Shown here one piece after another: positions 25,084 through 32,324 of a stretch of DNA of 35,433 nucleotides. The first letter of the stretch is position 1; the number at the start of each line of letters is the position of its first letter. The translations under genes were made by a program, and so were the position numbers. Below the pieces are notes generated by a model, which had not been told where the DNA came from, searched no databases, and worked only from the letters and a program-made list of their open reading frames with translations. The stretch is from Streptomyces yangpuensis (GTDB lineage Bacteria; Actinomycetota; Actinomycetes; Streptomycetales; Streptomycetaceae): NCBI RefSeq assembly GCF_001005295.1, contig NZ_LBMK01000005.1, forward strand, positions 380,377 to 415,809, read 5' to 3'.

Positions 25084-25230
25084 CCGTTTTCCGAACGGCC
25101 CTGACCGAATTCTGGTCTTGACGGACAGTCATATCCTCACTGACCATCAGGCTCGCACTGACGCACTAACGCTCACCCGCTCTATCTCGCTCGTTCCGTC
25201 ATATCCCCAGCGGAATCCCGGAGCCCCCAC

Positions 25231-26547
25231 ATGAGCCTGTCCGTCTCCCGGCGCCTCGCTGCCGTGACCGCGTTCGCGGTCGCCGGCCTGTTCGCCTCCG
25301 CCGCCCCCGCCGCACTCGCCGCCCCCACGGCGGTCGCCGCGGCACCGACCCCGCCCGACATCCCGCTGGCCAACGTCAAGGCCCACCTGTCGCAGTTCTC
25401 GACGATCGCCGCCAACAACGGCGGCAACCGCGCCCACGGCCGGGCCGGCTACAAGGCGTCGATCGACTACGTGAAGGCCAAGCTCGACGCGGCGGGCTTC
25501 ACCACCACGCTGCAGACCTTCACCACCAGCGGCGCCACCGGCTACAACCTGATCGCCGACTGGCCGGGCGGCGACCCGAACTCGGTCCTGATGGCCGGCG
25601 CGCACCTGGACTCCGTCAGCTCGGGCGCGGGCATCAACGACAACGGCTCCGGCAGCGCGGCCGTCCTGGAGACCGCCCTCGCCGTCTCCCGGGCCGGGCT
25701 GCAGCCCACCAAGCACCTGCGCTTCGGCTGGTGGGGCGCGGAGGAGCTGGGCCTGATCGGGTCGAAGTACTACGTCAACAACCTGCCGACGGCCGAGCGG
25801 GCCAAGTTCGCCGGGTACCTGAACTTCGACATGATCGGCTCGCCGAACCCGGGCTACTTCGTCTACGACGACGACCCGACGATCGAGCAGACCTTCAAGA
25901 ACTACTTCTCGGGCATCGGCGTCCCGACCGAGATCGAGACCGAGGGCGACGGCCGCTCCGACCACGCCTCCTTCAAGAACGTGGGCATACCGGTCGGCGG
26001 CCTGTTCACCGGTGCCAGCAACACCAAGACCTCGGCGCAGGCGCAGAAGTGGGGCGGCACGGCCGGCCAGTCCTTCGACCGCTGCTACCACTCCTCCTGC
26101 GACAACACCGCGAACATCAGCGACACCGCCCTGGACCGCAACACCGACGCCGCCGCGTACGCGATCTGGACCCTGGGCGCCTCCACCCCGGTCCCGCCGG
26201 GTCCGTCCTTCGAGAACACGGCGGACGTGAACATCCCGGACTCCCCCGCCGCCGCGGTCAGCTCGCCGATCACGGTCTCGGGCGTCGCGGGCAACGCGCC
26301 GGCCACCACCAAGGTGGACGTGAACATCGTCCACACCTACCGCGGTGACCTGGTGGTCGACCTGGTCGCCCCGGACGGAACGGTCTACAACCTGCACAAC
26401 CGCTCCGGCGGCAGCGCCGACAACATCGTGGCGTCGTACACCGTCAACGCCTCCAGCGAGGTCGCGAACGGGGTCTGGAACCTCCGGGTCAGGGACACGG
26501 CCGCGCAGGACATCGGCTACATCAACAGCTGGAAGATCACCTTCTAG
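25231..26547 (+). CDS. Secreted M28 family aminopeptidase with C-terminal P domain
   Basis: A 438-residue secreted enzyme. Residues 1-30 are a signal peptide (MSLSVSRRLAAVTAF, ending ALA). The M28 catalytic domain (45-315) shows all five zinc ligands and the catalytic acid: His125 (AGAHLDS), Asp137 (GINDNGSG), Glu171/Glu172 (WGAEELG), Asp200 (NFDMIG) and His245 (SDHASF). Cys285 and Cys290 probably form a disulfide. Residues 325-438 are a proprotein-convertase P domain (DLVVDLVAPDGTVYNLHNRS ... GYINSWKITF). It resembles S. griseus aminopeptidase, which removes hydrophobic N-terminal residues and is calcium-activated. ATG 25231 has GGAG 9 bases upstream. Flanked by terminators on both sides. 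Confidence 0.95.
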   Translation: MSLSVSRRLAAVTAFAVAGLFASAAPAALAAPTAVAAAPTPPDIPLANVKAHLSQFSTIAANNGGNRAHGRAGYKASIDYVKAKLDAAGFTTTLQTFTTSGATGYNLIADWPGGDPNSVLMAGAHLDSVSSGAGINDNGSGSAAVLETALAVSRAGLQPTKHLRFGWWGAEELGLIGSKYYVNNLPTAERAKFAGYLNFDMIGSPNPGYFVYDDDPTIEQTFKNYFSGIGVPTEIETEGDGRSDHASFKNVGIPVGGLFTGASNTKTSAQAQKWGGTAGQSFDRCYHSSCDNTANISDTALDRNTDAAAYAIWTLGASTPVPPGPSFENTADVNIPDSPAAAVSSPITVSGVAGNAPATTKVDVNIVHTYRGDLVVDLVAPDGTVYNLHNRSGGSADNIVASYTVNASSEVANGVWNLRVRDTAAQDIGYINSWKITF

Positions 26548-26575
26548 GCGACGGCGGTTCCGCTCCCGCTCCAGG

Positions 26576-26610
26576 GCCCCGGCACTCTTCCTCCCGAATC
26601 GTGCCGGGGC
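26576..26610 (+). terminator. Hairpin terminator after the M28 peptidase
   Basis: A perfect 10-bp stem (26576-26585 with 26601-26610) and a 15-base loop, 28 bases after the stop. It lies between convergent genes and may serve both. Confidence 0.75.
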
Positions 26611-26644
26611 TCAGCCCTGCGCCGGCCCTCCGGCTCGCGCAGGC

Positions 26645-27049
26645 TCAGCCGTCCTCGGCGCGGCCCTGGGACGAGGTCTCCAGCGGCTCCCTCATCCGGG
26701 CCCGCAGTTCCTCGGCCACGGCCGCGACGTCCGCGAGGCCCAGCTTCGCCGCCTCGACCAGATCGCCGAGCTCCTCCGGCGAGGGCAGCTTCGCGGCCCC
26801 TGCCACGCGCAGGTACGAGCGTGTCGCGGCGGCGGCGTAGAACTCGTTCATCGGTGATTCCAGGGCCGGGCAGACCGCGAGGGTGTGCAGAAACGCGGCG
26901 GCCCGCCACGCGGTGTCCGGGGCGGGCTGCTCTGGCACCAGAACCAGGTCGTTCTGGTGACGGGCGACCGCGGCGGCCACCCCGGAGGGATCCCACACCG
27001 CGGGATCCGAAGGGAGATGGTGGGCCAGAGCGGTCCAGGCCCACTCCAT
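26645..27049 (-). CDS. Fic/Doc-like toxin component, catalytic motif not seen
   Basis: A 134-residue protein starting MEWAWTALAHHLPSDPAVWD. The pattern (VAAAVARHQNDL, WRAAAFLHTLAVCPALES, NEFYAAAATRSYLRVAG, ending LADVAAVAEELRARM) resembles Streptomyces proteins annotated as Fic-family toxin components of toxin-antitoxin systems. I see no HPFx(D/E)GN(G/K)R AMP-transfer motif, so it may use another activity or be a degenerate relative. It directly follows a ribbon-helix-helix gene, typical of type II antitoxin-toxin order. The start is uncertain: ATG 27049 has GAAG 6 bases upstream, while TTG 27061 overlaps the antitoxin stop (TTGA) and has GGAG upstream. Function by family and context only. 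Confidence 0.7.
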   Translation of the reverse strand: MEWAWTALAHHLPSDPAVWDPSGVAAAVARHQNDLVLVPEQPAPDTAWRAAAFLHTLAVCPALESPMNEFYAAAATRSYLRVAGAAKLPSPEELGDLVEAAKLGLADVAAVAEELRARMREPLETSSQGRAEDG

Positions 27050-27057
27050 GGTGATCT

Positions 27058-27261
27058 TCAATTGCCGAACCGCTCCTGGAAGTAGCCCCAGTGATCGGCG
27101 AACTCCTCGATGCCGGAGAGGAAGTTCTTCCGGTCCTCGTCGAGTTCGCGCTCCGTCACCTCTGTGATCAGCGCGGTGACCGTCGTCCCCAGTGCCGCCG
27201 CGCGCGCCTTGAGGCGCTCGTGGAACTCTTCGTCCAGGCGGATGGTGACGTGTCTCGACAT
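27058..27261 (-). CDS. Ribbon-helix-helix antitoxin-like protein
   Basis: A 67-residue protein. MSRHVTIRLDEEFHERLKAR is the DNA-binding strand and first helix of an RHH (CopG-like) fold; AAALGTTVTALITEVTEREL is the second helix. The remaining DEDRKNFLSGIEEFADHWGY region is the part that would bind the toxin. It lies directly upstream of the Fic-like toxin gene (ends touch or overlap). ATG 27261 has no good ribosome binding site; the perfect inverted repeat at 27272-27291 is only 10 bases upstream, where the RHH protein could repress its own operon. Confidence 0.82.
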   Translation of the reverse strand: MSRHVTIRLDEEFHERLKARAAALGTTVTALITEVTERELDEDRKNFLSGIEEFADHWGYFQERFGN

Positions 27262-27271
27262 ACCCAACACC

Positions 27272-27291
27272 GTACAGCGGACGCGCTGTAC
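27272..27291. promoter_or_regulatory. Probable autoregulatory operator of the toxin-antitoxin pair
   Basis: GTACAGCG-GACG-CGCTGTAC is a perfect 8-bp inverted repeat with a 4-base spacer, 10 bases upstream of the antitoxin start. RHH antitoxins bind such short palindromes to repress their operon. The flanking bases (TGTACAG) could also overlap a -10 box. Confidence 0.6.
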
Positions 27292-27304
27292 AGGGAGCGG
27301 TAAA

Positions 27305-27349
27305 GCCGCAAGGGTGGGCAGGGACACAGTCCCTGCCCACCCTTGCGGC
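27305..27349 (-). terminator. Very long perfect hairpin terminator after the LolA-like gene
   Basis: Bases 27305-27325 and 27329-27349 form a perfect 21-bp stem with the 3-base loop ACA, 17 bases past the LolA-like stop on the minus strand, followed by TTTA. It insulates the toxin-antitoxin promoter from read-through. Confidence 0.9.
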
Positions 27350-27366
27350 ACCCGCGAGCGCCGTGG

Positions 27367-28581
27367 CTACTTGTTGGCGTCGGCCGCCTTCACCAGCGCG
27401 TCCTTGGTGACGGCACCGGCGTAGACCTTGCCGTCATCGGTGACCAGGACGTTGAACAGACGGGTCGACATGACCCGGCCCTCGCCGAAGCCGCCCTTGA
27501 CCTTGTCCCCGAGGGAGTCGAGGAACTGCTTGGCCTCCTTCGGCGCGTTCTTGTCGTTCTCCAGTTCCTTGAGGCCCTTGCCCGCACCCGAGTCGATCCG
27601 CGCGATCGTCGTCCAGCCCTCGCCGAGGACCTTCACGTCGCCCTTGCCGCCCGGACCGCCGGCCAGCCCGTCCAGGCCCGGGAAGGACTCCAGCGCCTTG
27701 AACGCACCGTCCTTGTCGCCCTTGCCGTGCCCGTCCGTGCCCTCGGTCACCCTGGCGCCCTTGGGCGGGGTGAAGGCGAAGGTGTCGGCGGCCGGCTTGG
27801 CGAAGTCCACCTTGGTGAAGCCGGCGTCCACGATCGGCTTGCCGCCCTGCGCCGAGAGCAGCTGCACGCGCAGCGGCACGCCGTTCCTGGCGTCCACCGC
27901 GATCTGCACCGATCCGACGGTCGAGCCGGCCTGCTTGGGCTTGAGGACCAGCTGGTAGGCGTCGCGCCCGGCCACCTGCGCGGTCTCGCCGACGCTGACG
28001 TCCGTGGTGGGACCGGCGGCCGCGAGGACCTCCTCGGCCAGCTTCTGGGGGGAGGCGTTCAGCCGGTCGCCGGTCTTGTGCTCCTTGCCCGCGCCCTTGC
28101 CGGCCGCCTTGTCCGACGGGGCCGCCTTCTCGTGGAAGACCTCGTTCGACTTGGAGTCGTAGCCCCACACGTCGTCGCCGTTGTGGATGAGGCTGTACTC
28201 GTCCTTGCCGTCCAGGAAGGTGATCTTCTGGCGGTCCTCTCCGTCGGCCGCGACCCGGAGGGTGTGCGTGCCGTTCGCGAGCTGCGCGACCTTGTCCTCC
28301 GGGTTGGCGGAGCCGCCCGTGACCCCACCGCCGCCGAGCAGACCGGACGCGATCTTCGGCAGGCCCAGGTCGGTGCTGATCTTCGCCGTGCCCGACAGCT
28401 GCTCCACGTCCGAGGCGGCGATCTTCTCGATCAGCTGCTGGGCCGTCACCTTGGGCAGGTCGGGCCCGCCGGCGTTGGCGAAGGCCGGGACCATCGCCAC
28501 GGTCGCCGCGGCAACACCTGCCACCGCCACCGGTACGGCGTACCGGGCGACCTTGCGAGAAGTCTTCGTGTTCGCTGCCAT
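27367..28581 (-). CDS. Exported LolA-like protein (DUF2092-type)
   Basis: A 404-residue protein. Residues 12-36 form a signal peptide or anchor (VARYAVPVAVAGVAAATVAM) ending AFANA. The remainder resembles the outer-membrane-lipoprotein-carrier (LolA/LolB) fold used in actinobacterial exported proteins: GTHTLRVAADGEDRQKITFL, DEYSLIHNGDDVWGYDSKSN and VQIAVDARNGVPLRVQLLSA are its beta-strands. No lipobox cysteine is visible. A Gly/Lys-rich insertion (about 150-170) and a C-terminal region ending STRLFNVLVTDDGKVYAGAV follow. Such proteins often partner sigma or anti-sigma systems, but no such gene is adjacent. ATG 28581 has GAGGGCAGGG 8 bases upstream. Function unknown; probably binds a lipid or hydrophobic ligand (inference). 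Confidence 0.8.
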   Translation of the reverse strand: MAANTKTSRKVARYAVPVAVAGVAAATVAMVPAFANAGGPDLPKVTAQQLIEKIAASDVEQLSGTAKISTDLGLPKIASGLLGGGGVTGGSANPEDKVAQLANGTHTLRVAADGEDRQKITFLDGKDEYSLIHNGDDVWGYDSKSNEVFHEKAAPSDKAAGKGAGKEHKTGDRLNASPQKLAEEVLAAAGPTTDVSVGETAQVAGRDAYQLVLKPKQAGSTVGSVQIAVDARNGVPLRVQLLSAQGGKPIVDAGFTKVDFAKPAADTFAFTPPKGARVTEGTDGHGKGDKDGAFKALESFPGLDGLAGGPGGKGDVKVLGEGWTTIARIDSGAGKGLKELENDKNAPKEAKQFLDSLGDKVKGGFGEGRVMSTRLFNVLVTDDGKVYAGAVTKDALVKAADANK

Positions 28582-28608
28582 GTCAGTGCCCTGCCCTCTG
28601 TGTCGACT

Positions 28609-28630
28609 GCGGCGATCCGCGTGTCGCCGC
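28609..28630. promoter_or_regulatory. Inverted repeat in the LolA-like gene leader
   Basis: GCGGCGA (28609-28615) and TCGCCGC (28624-28630) form a 7-bp inverted repeat with an 8-base spacer, 28 bases upstream of the start. It could be an operator or a leader hairpin. Bases 28631-28736 must hold the promoter; I see no convincing -10/-35 pair. Confidence 0.3.
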
Positions 28631-28736
28631 GCTCACCCGATTCGGTGGGGTTGATGACTCCATCTGACCAAATCGGCGGCGCCCGGGCGTCAGTCCCCGG
28701 AAGCAACTGGACGTACAACCGTGGGATGACACGGAA

Positions 28737-28783
28737 CGGGCCCCCCACCCCCGACCCGTAGGGGTCGGCGGGCGGAGGGCCCG
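28737..28783 (-). terminator. Two-part hairpin terminator after the polyprenyl synthase gene
   Basis: An outer CGGGCCC (28737-28743) pairs with GGGCCCG (28777-28783), and an inner CCGACCC (28751-28757) pairs with GGGTCGG (28762-28768). It is about 36 bases past the stop on the minus strand. Confidence 0.7.
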
Positions 28784-28819
28784 TCCGGTGCCGTCGGGCG
28801 CGGCGGCCCGTGGGAAACG

Positions 28820-29830
28820 TCAGCCGGCGCGGTGCACCACCGCGTCGCACAGCTCCTCCAGAGCCGCCTTCGCGAAGCACTCCGGGAGCGGCGCGAGCGT
28901 GGCCCGCGCGTCCTCCGCGTACCGGATGGTGTCCCGGCGGGCCTGCTCCAGGGCGGGGTGCGCCCGCAGCCGGGTGAGCACCTCGGCGTGGCGGGCGTCG
29001 TCCGTCAGGTCGCCGTCCAGCAGCGCCACGAGCTCCAGGTCCTCCGGACGCCCGTCCCGCGCGGCCGTCTCGCGCAGCCGCAGCACGGGCAGCGTCGGGA
29101 TGCCCTCGCGCAGGTCGGTGCCCGGGGTCTTGCCGGACTCGTGCGCGTCGGAGGCGATGTCGAGGACGTCGTCGGCGAGCTGGAAGGCGGTGCCGAGCCG
29201 CTCCCCGTACTGGGTCAGGATGTCGACGACGGACTCGTCGGCGCCGGACATCAGCGCGCCGAAGCGGCCGGAGACCGCGATCAGCGAGCCGGTCTTGCCG
29301 GCGATGACGTCGAGGTAGTGGGCGACGGGGTCGCGGCCGTCGCGCGGACCGGCCGTCTCCAGGATCTGGCCCGTCACGAGCCGCTCGAAGGCCTCCGCCT
29401 GGATGCGTACGGCCTCGGGTCCGAGGTCGGCCAGGATGTGTGAGGCGCGGGCGAAGAGGAAGTCACCCGTGAGGACGGCCACCGAGTTGCCCCAGCGGGC
29501 GTTGGCGCTCTCCACGCCCCGGCGCACGTCCGCCTCGTCCATGACGTCGTCGTGGTAGAGGGTCGCCAGGTGGGTGAGCTCGACCACCACGGCGGACGGG
29601 ACGATCCCGGGCGCGTAGGGGTCGCCGAACCGGGCCGCGAGCATGACCAGCAGCGGCCGGAACCGCTTGCCGCCGGCCCGGACCAGGTGCTGTGCGGCCT
29701 CGGTGATGAAGGGGACTTCGCTCTTGGTGGCTTCCAGCAGACCCGCCTCGACGGCGGCCAGTCCGGCCTGGACATCGGTCTCAAGAGCCTGGTCCCGCAC
29801 GCTCAGTCCGAACGGCCCGACGACGGTCAC
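28820..29830 (-). CDS. Long-chain polyprenyl diphosphate synthase
   Basis: A 336-residue trans-prenyltransferase. The first Asp-rich motif is DDVMD (94-98) and the second DDVLD (220-224); RAGGKRFRP (51-59), GDFLFARA, and AGKTGSLIA are also conserved. A small residue pattern before the first motif (ATLYHDD) fits long-chain synthases, so the product is probably the octa- or nonaprenyl side chain of menaquinone, the quinone used by the respiratory chain. GTG 29830 has GGAG 9 bases upstream. A tandem 12-bp repeat (29848-29871) sits just above the ribosome binding site. Exact chain length cannot be read from sequence. Confidence 0.92.
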   Translation of the reverse strand: MTVVGPFGLSVRDQALETDVQAGLAAVEAGLLEATKSEVPFITEAAQHLVRAGGKRFRPLLVMLAARFGDPYAPGIVPSAVVVELTHLATLYHDDVMDEADVRRGVESANARWGNSVAVLTGDFLFARASHILADLGPEAVRIQAEAFERLVTGQILETAGPRDGRDPVAHYLDVIAGKTGSLIAVSGRFGALMSGADESVVDILTQYGERLGTAFQLADDVLDIASDAHESGKTPGTDLREGIPTLPVLRLRETAARDGRPEDLELVALLDGDLTDDARHAEVLTRLRAHPALEQARRDTIRYAEDARATLAPLPECFAKAALEELCDAVVHRAG

Positions 29831-29847
29831 GAGGGGTACTCCTGTCT

Positions 29848-29871
29848 GCTGACGATCACGCTGACGATCAC
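29848..29871 (-). repeat. Tandem 12-bp direct repeat upstream of the polyprenyl synthase gene
   Basis: Two perfect, adjacent copies of GCTGACGATCAC (29848-29859 and 29860-29871), 17 bases upstream of the start codon. On the predicted transcript they fall at or just after the start site, so they could be an operator or a leader element. Confidence 0.8.
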
Positions 29872-29875
29872 ATGG

Positions 29876-29904
29876 ATTGTCGATGTGTCGCTGCCATCAC
29901 TCAA
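29876..29904 (-). promoter_or_regulatory. Candidate promoter of the polyprenyl synthase gene
   Basis: On the minus strand TTGAGT (29899-29904), a 17-base spacer, then GACAAT (29876-29881). The -35 is good and the -10 moderate. Transcription would begin near 29869, inside the tandem repeat. Confidence 0.4.
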
Positions 29905-30019
29905 GCCAGCGTATCGGGTCTGTTTTCGATCACCGAGAGGGCCTTCCCGGCCACCCTCCCACACTGCCCGATAAGCCCCGGTATGTTCGGGAGGAGCAGA
30001 AACAACCGGAGAGTATGTT

Positions 30020-30259
30020 TTGCCCAGAACTGCGACCGAGATGGACAAGCCCCCGGATCCGGCGGACGGAGGCCCGGGCATGCCCGCGGGCACCACGGCC
30101 TCCGTCACGCCCGCGGCGCCCGCGGCGCCCGCCACTCTTCCGGCGGTCGTCGGCCGGTTGACGACGGACCGTTTCGCCGGCCTGCTCACCCTCGCCCCGG
30201 CCGGCTGCTTCGCGCTGGTGTTCCGCAGCCCCCGAGGCGATTGGCGGCAGAACCGATGA
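30020..30259 (+). CDS. Small hypothetical protein coupled to the CocE-type hydrolase
   Basis: A 79-residue frame starting TTG 30020 with GGAGAG 8 bases upstream (or 72 residues from ATG 30041). The first half is Pro/Ala-rich (KPPDPADGGPGMPAGTTASV); the second half is GRLTTDRFAGLLTLAPAGCF then ALVFRSPRGDWRQNR, which looks foldable. I do not recognise it. Its stop overlaps the start of the hydrolase as ATGA, the usual sign of translational coupling, and the hydrolase has no good ribosome binding site of its own. Alternatively it is only leader DNA. Confidence 0.45.
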   Translation: MPRTATEMDKPPDPADGGPGMPAGTTASVTPAAPAAPATLPAVVGRLTTDRFAGLLTLAPAGCFALVFRSPRGDWRQNR

Positions 30260-32262
30260 TCATCCGCACCGAGTTCCCGTACGGATCCACCCATGAGGAT
30301 GTCCGGATCCCGCTCCCCGACGGAGTGGAGCTGTACGCGCGGATCTGGCGGCCCGTGACCGACGAGCCCGTCCCGGCCCTGCTGGAGTACCTCCCGTACC
30401 GGCTCACCGACTGGACCTCACCGCGCGACTGGCAGCGCCACCCCTGGTACGCCGGGCACGGCTACGCCTCCGTACGGGTGGACGTGCGCGGGCACGGGTG
30501 CAGCGGCGGCCGGCCCGGCGACGAGTACGACGCCCGCGAGCTCGCCGACGGCGTCGCGGTGGTGGAGTGGCTGGCGGCGCAGGAGTGGTGCACGGGATCG
30601 GTGGGGATGTTCGGGATCTCCTGGGGCGGATGCAACTCCCTCCAGATCGCCGCCCTCGCCCCCGAACCGCTGAAGGCCGTCGTCACCGTCTGCTCCACGG
30701 ACGACCGCTACGACAACGACGTCCACTACATGGGCGGCTCGGTGCTCGCCGTGGACATGCACGCCTGGGCGGCGACCATGCTGGCCTTCGCCTCCCGGCC
30801 GCCGGACCCGCGGTACGCCGGCGACGGCTGGCGCGCCCAGTGGCTGGACCGGCTGGAGGCGGTGGAACCGCTGATCCACACCTGGCTCTCGCACCAGACC
30901 CGCGACGCCTACTGGCGCCACGGCAGCGTCTGCGAGGACTACGGGGCGATCGGCGCGGCCGTGCTCGCCGTCGGCGGCTGGCACGACCCGTACCGGGACA
31001 CCGTGCTGCGGCTGGTCGAGCACCTGCCGAAGGCGCGCGTACGGGGCCTGATCGGCCCCTGGTCGCACCAGTACCCGGACCGCGGGCTGCCGCCGGGACC
31101 CGCGATCGGCTTCCTCCAGGAGACCCTGCGCTGGTGGGACCACTGGCTGAAGGGCGCCGACAACGGGGTGATGGACGAGCCGCTGCTCCGCGCCTGGATC
31201 AGCGAGGCGCATCCGCCGGCGACCGTGTACGAGGAGCTGCCGGGCCGCTGGGTCGGCGAGAGGGCCTGGCCGTCGCCGTCCGTGATCCCCGTCCCGTACG
31301 TGTTCCGGGGCGCGCCGGTGGCCGTCGCCTCCCCGCAGCACACCGGGCTGGACGCGGGCCGCTTCTTCCCCTTCGGCAACGACGCCGACCTGCCGCCCGA
31401 CCAGCGGGAGGAGGACGCGAAGTCGGCCTGCTTCGAGTTCCCGGTGGCCGGGGCGGAACCGGTGGAGATCCTGGGCCGGCCGTCGGTGACCCTGCGGCTG
31501 CGGCTCGACGTGCCGTACGGGCAGGTCGTGGCCCGGCTGTGCGACGTCGCCCCGGACGGGTCCTCGACGCTGGTCACGCGGGGCGCGCTTAACCTCTCCG
31601 CCCGCCAGGGGCGCGACCGGGCCGTCCCGTGGCCGGTGGGCTCCTACGAGGACGTCACCTTCGAGCTGAACGGCATCGGCCACGTCTTCCCGCCGGGGCA
31701 CCGGATCCGCCTCGCGGTGTCCTCCGCGTACTGGCCGTGGATCTGGCCGCGGGCCGGGTCGGAGGCCGGCTGGACGCTGGACCCGGCGGGCAGCTCGGTG
31801 ACCCTGCCGGTGCGGGCGGCCTCCCCGGCCGGGGACGACGGGATCTTCTTCGAGGCCCCGGAGCAGTCGGAGCCGCTCGGCGTCTCCCACCCGGCCACCC
31901 TGGACGAGCCGCGCCCGGAGCGCCTCGTCGTCCGGGACGTCGCGCGCGGGACCTGGCGGCTGGAGGTGGACCCGCGCTACGGCGGCACCCGCGTGTACCC
32001 GGACGGCCTGGAGTACGGCGAGGACGCGACGGAGGTGTACGAGATCCAGGACGGGGACCCCCTGTCGGCCCGGACCCGCTCGCAGTGGCGGATCCGGCTC
32101 CACCGGCCGGAGCTGGGGTGGGACGCGCGGGTGGAGACGCGCTCGGAGATCACCTGCGACGAGGGCGGCTTCATGACGTCGAACGAGGTGGTGTGCCGGG
32201 AGGGCGACGAGGTGGTCTTCCACCGCACGTGGGAGCGCCGCCTCCCGCGCGGGGCGGGCTGA
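30256..32262 (+). CDS. CocE/NonD family hydrolase (X-Pro dipeptidyl-peptidase S15 type)
   Basis: A 668-residue enzyme. The alpha/beta-hydrolase domain (1-290) shows the start DVRIPLPDGVELYARIWRPV, the nucleophile Ser122 in GMFGISWGGCNSLQ, and probable triad partners Asp244 (GGWHDPYRD) and His271 (GPWSHQYP). WDHWLKGADNGVMDEPLLRA leads into the C-terminal galactose-binding-like beta-sandwich (about 330-550; AGRFFPFGNDADLPPDQREE, then VTFELNGIGHVFPPGHRIRL). The family cleaves esters or X-Pro peptides; substrate unknown. A roughly 110-residue extra C-terminal region (ERLVVRDVARGTWRLEVDPR onward) extends beyond the usual cocaine-esterase length. No signal peptide. ATG 30256 overlaps the upstream small ORF stop. 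Confidence 0.92.
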   Translation: MIIRTEFPYGSTHEDVRIPLPDGVELYARIWRPVTDEPVPALLEYLPYRLTDWTSPRDWQRHPWYAGHGYASVRVDVRGHGCSGGRPGDEYDARELADGVAVVEWLAAQEWCTGSVGMFGISWGGCNSLQIAALAPEPLKAVVTVCSTDDRYDNDVHYMGGSVLAVDMHAWAATMLAFASRPPDPRYAGDGWRAQWLDRLEAVEPLIHTWLSHQTRDAYWRHGSVCEDYGAIGAAVLAVGGWHDPYRDTVLRLVEHLPKARVRGLIGPWSHQYPDRGLPPGPAIGFLQETLRWWDHWLKGADNGVMDEPLLRAWISEAHPPATVYEELPGRWVGERAWPSPSVIPVPYVFRGAPVAVASPQHTGLDAGRFFPFGNDADLPPDQREEDAKSACFEFPVAGAEPVEILGRPSVTLRLRLDVPYGQVVARLCDVAPDGSSTLVTRGALNLSARQGRDRAVPWPVGSYEDVTFELNGIGHVFPPGHRIRLAVSSAYWPWIWPRAGSEAGWTLDPAGSSVTLPVRAASPAGDDGIFFEAPEQSEPLGVSHPATLDEPRPERLVVRDVARGTWRLEVDPRYGGTRVYPDGLEYGEDATEVYEIQDGDPLSARTRSQWRIRLHRPELGWDARVETRSEITCDEGGFMTSNEVVCREGDEVVFHRTWERRLPRGAG

Positions 32263-32269
32263 TCGCGCG

Positions 32270-32309
32270 GCGCCGCCCCGGGGAGGCGGACGGCTCCGGG
32301 CGGCGGCGC
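32270..32309. terminator. Possible bidirectional terminator between the hydrolase and HAD genes
   Basis: GCGCCGCC (32270-32277) can pair with GGCGGCGC (32302-32309), leaving a 24-base G/C-rich interior. It lies between convergent genes; the region is so GC-rich that the pairing could be chance. Confidence 0.35.
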
Positions 32310-32324
32310 GGCGGCGGCCGGCGG

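Noticed and set aside
25118..25140. TTGACG as -35 for the M28 peptidase, plus GTCATATCC at 25128 and 25198
   Set aside because: No acceptable -10 at 16-18 bases; the 9-base direct repeat is short and could be chance.
27343..28761. A 472-codon plus-strand frame opposite the LolA-like gene
   Set aside because: Antisense artefact of high GC content; the LolA-like frame has a signal peptide, a ribosome binding site and a recognisable fold.
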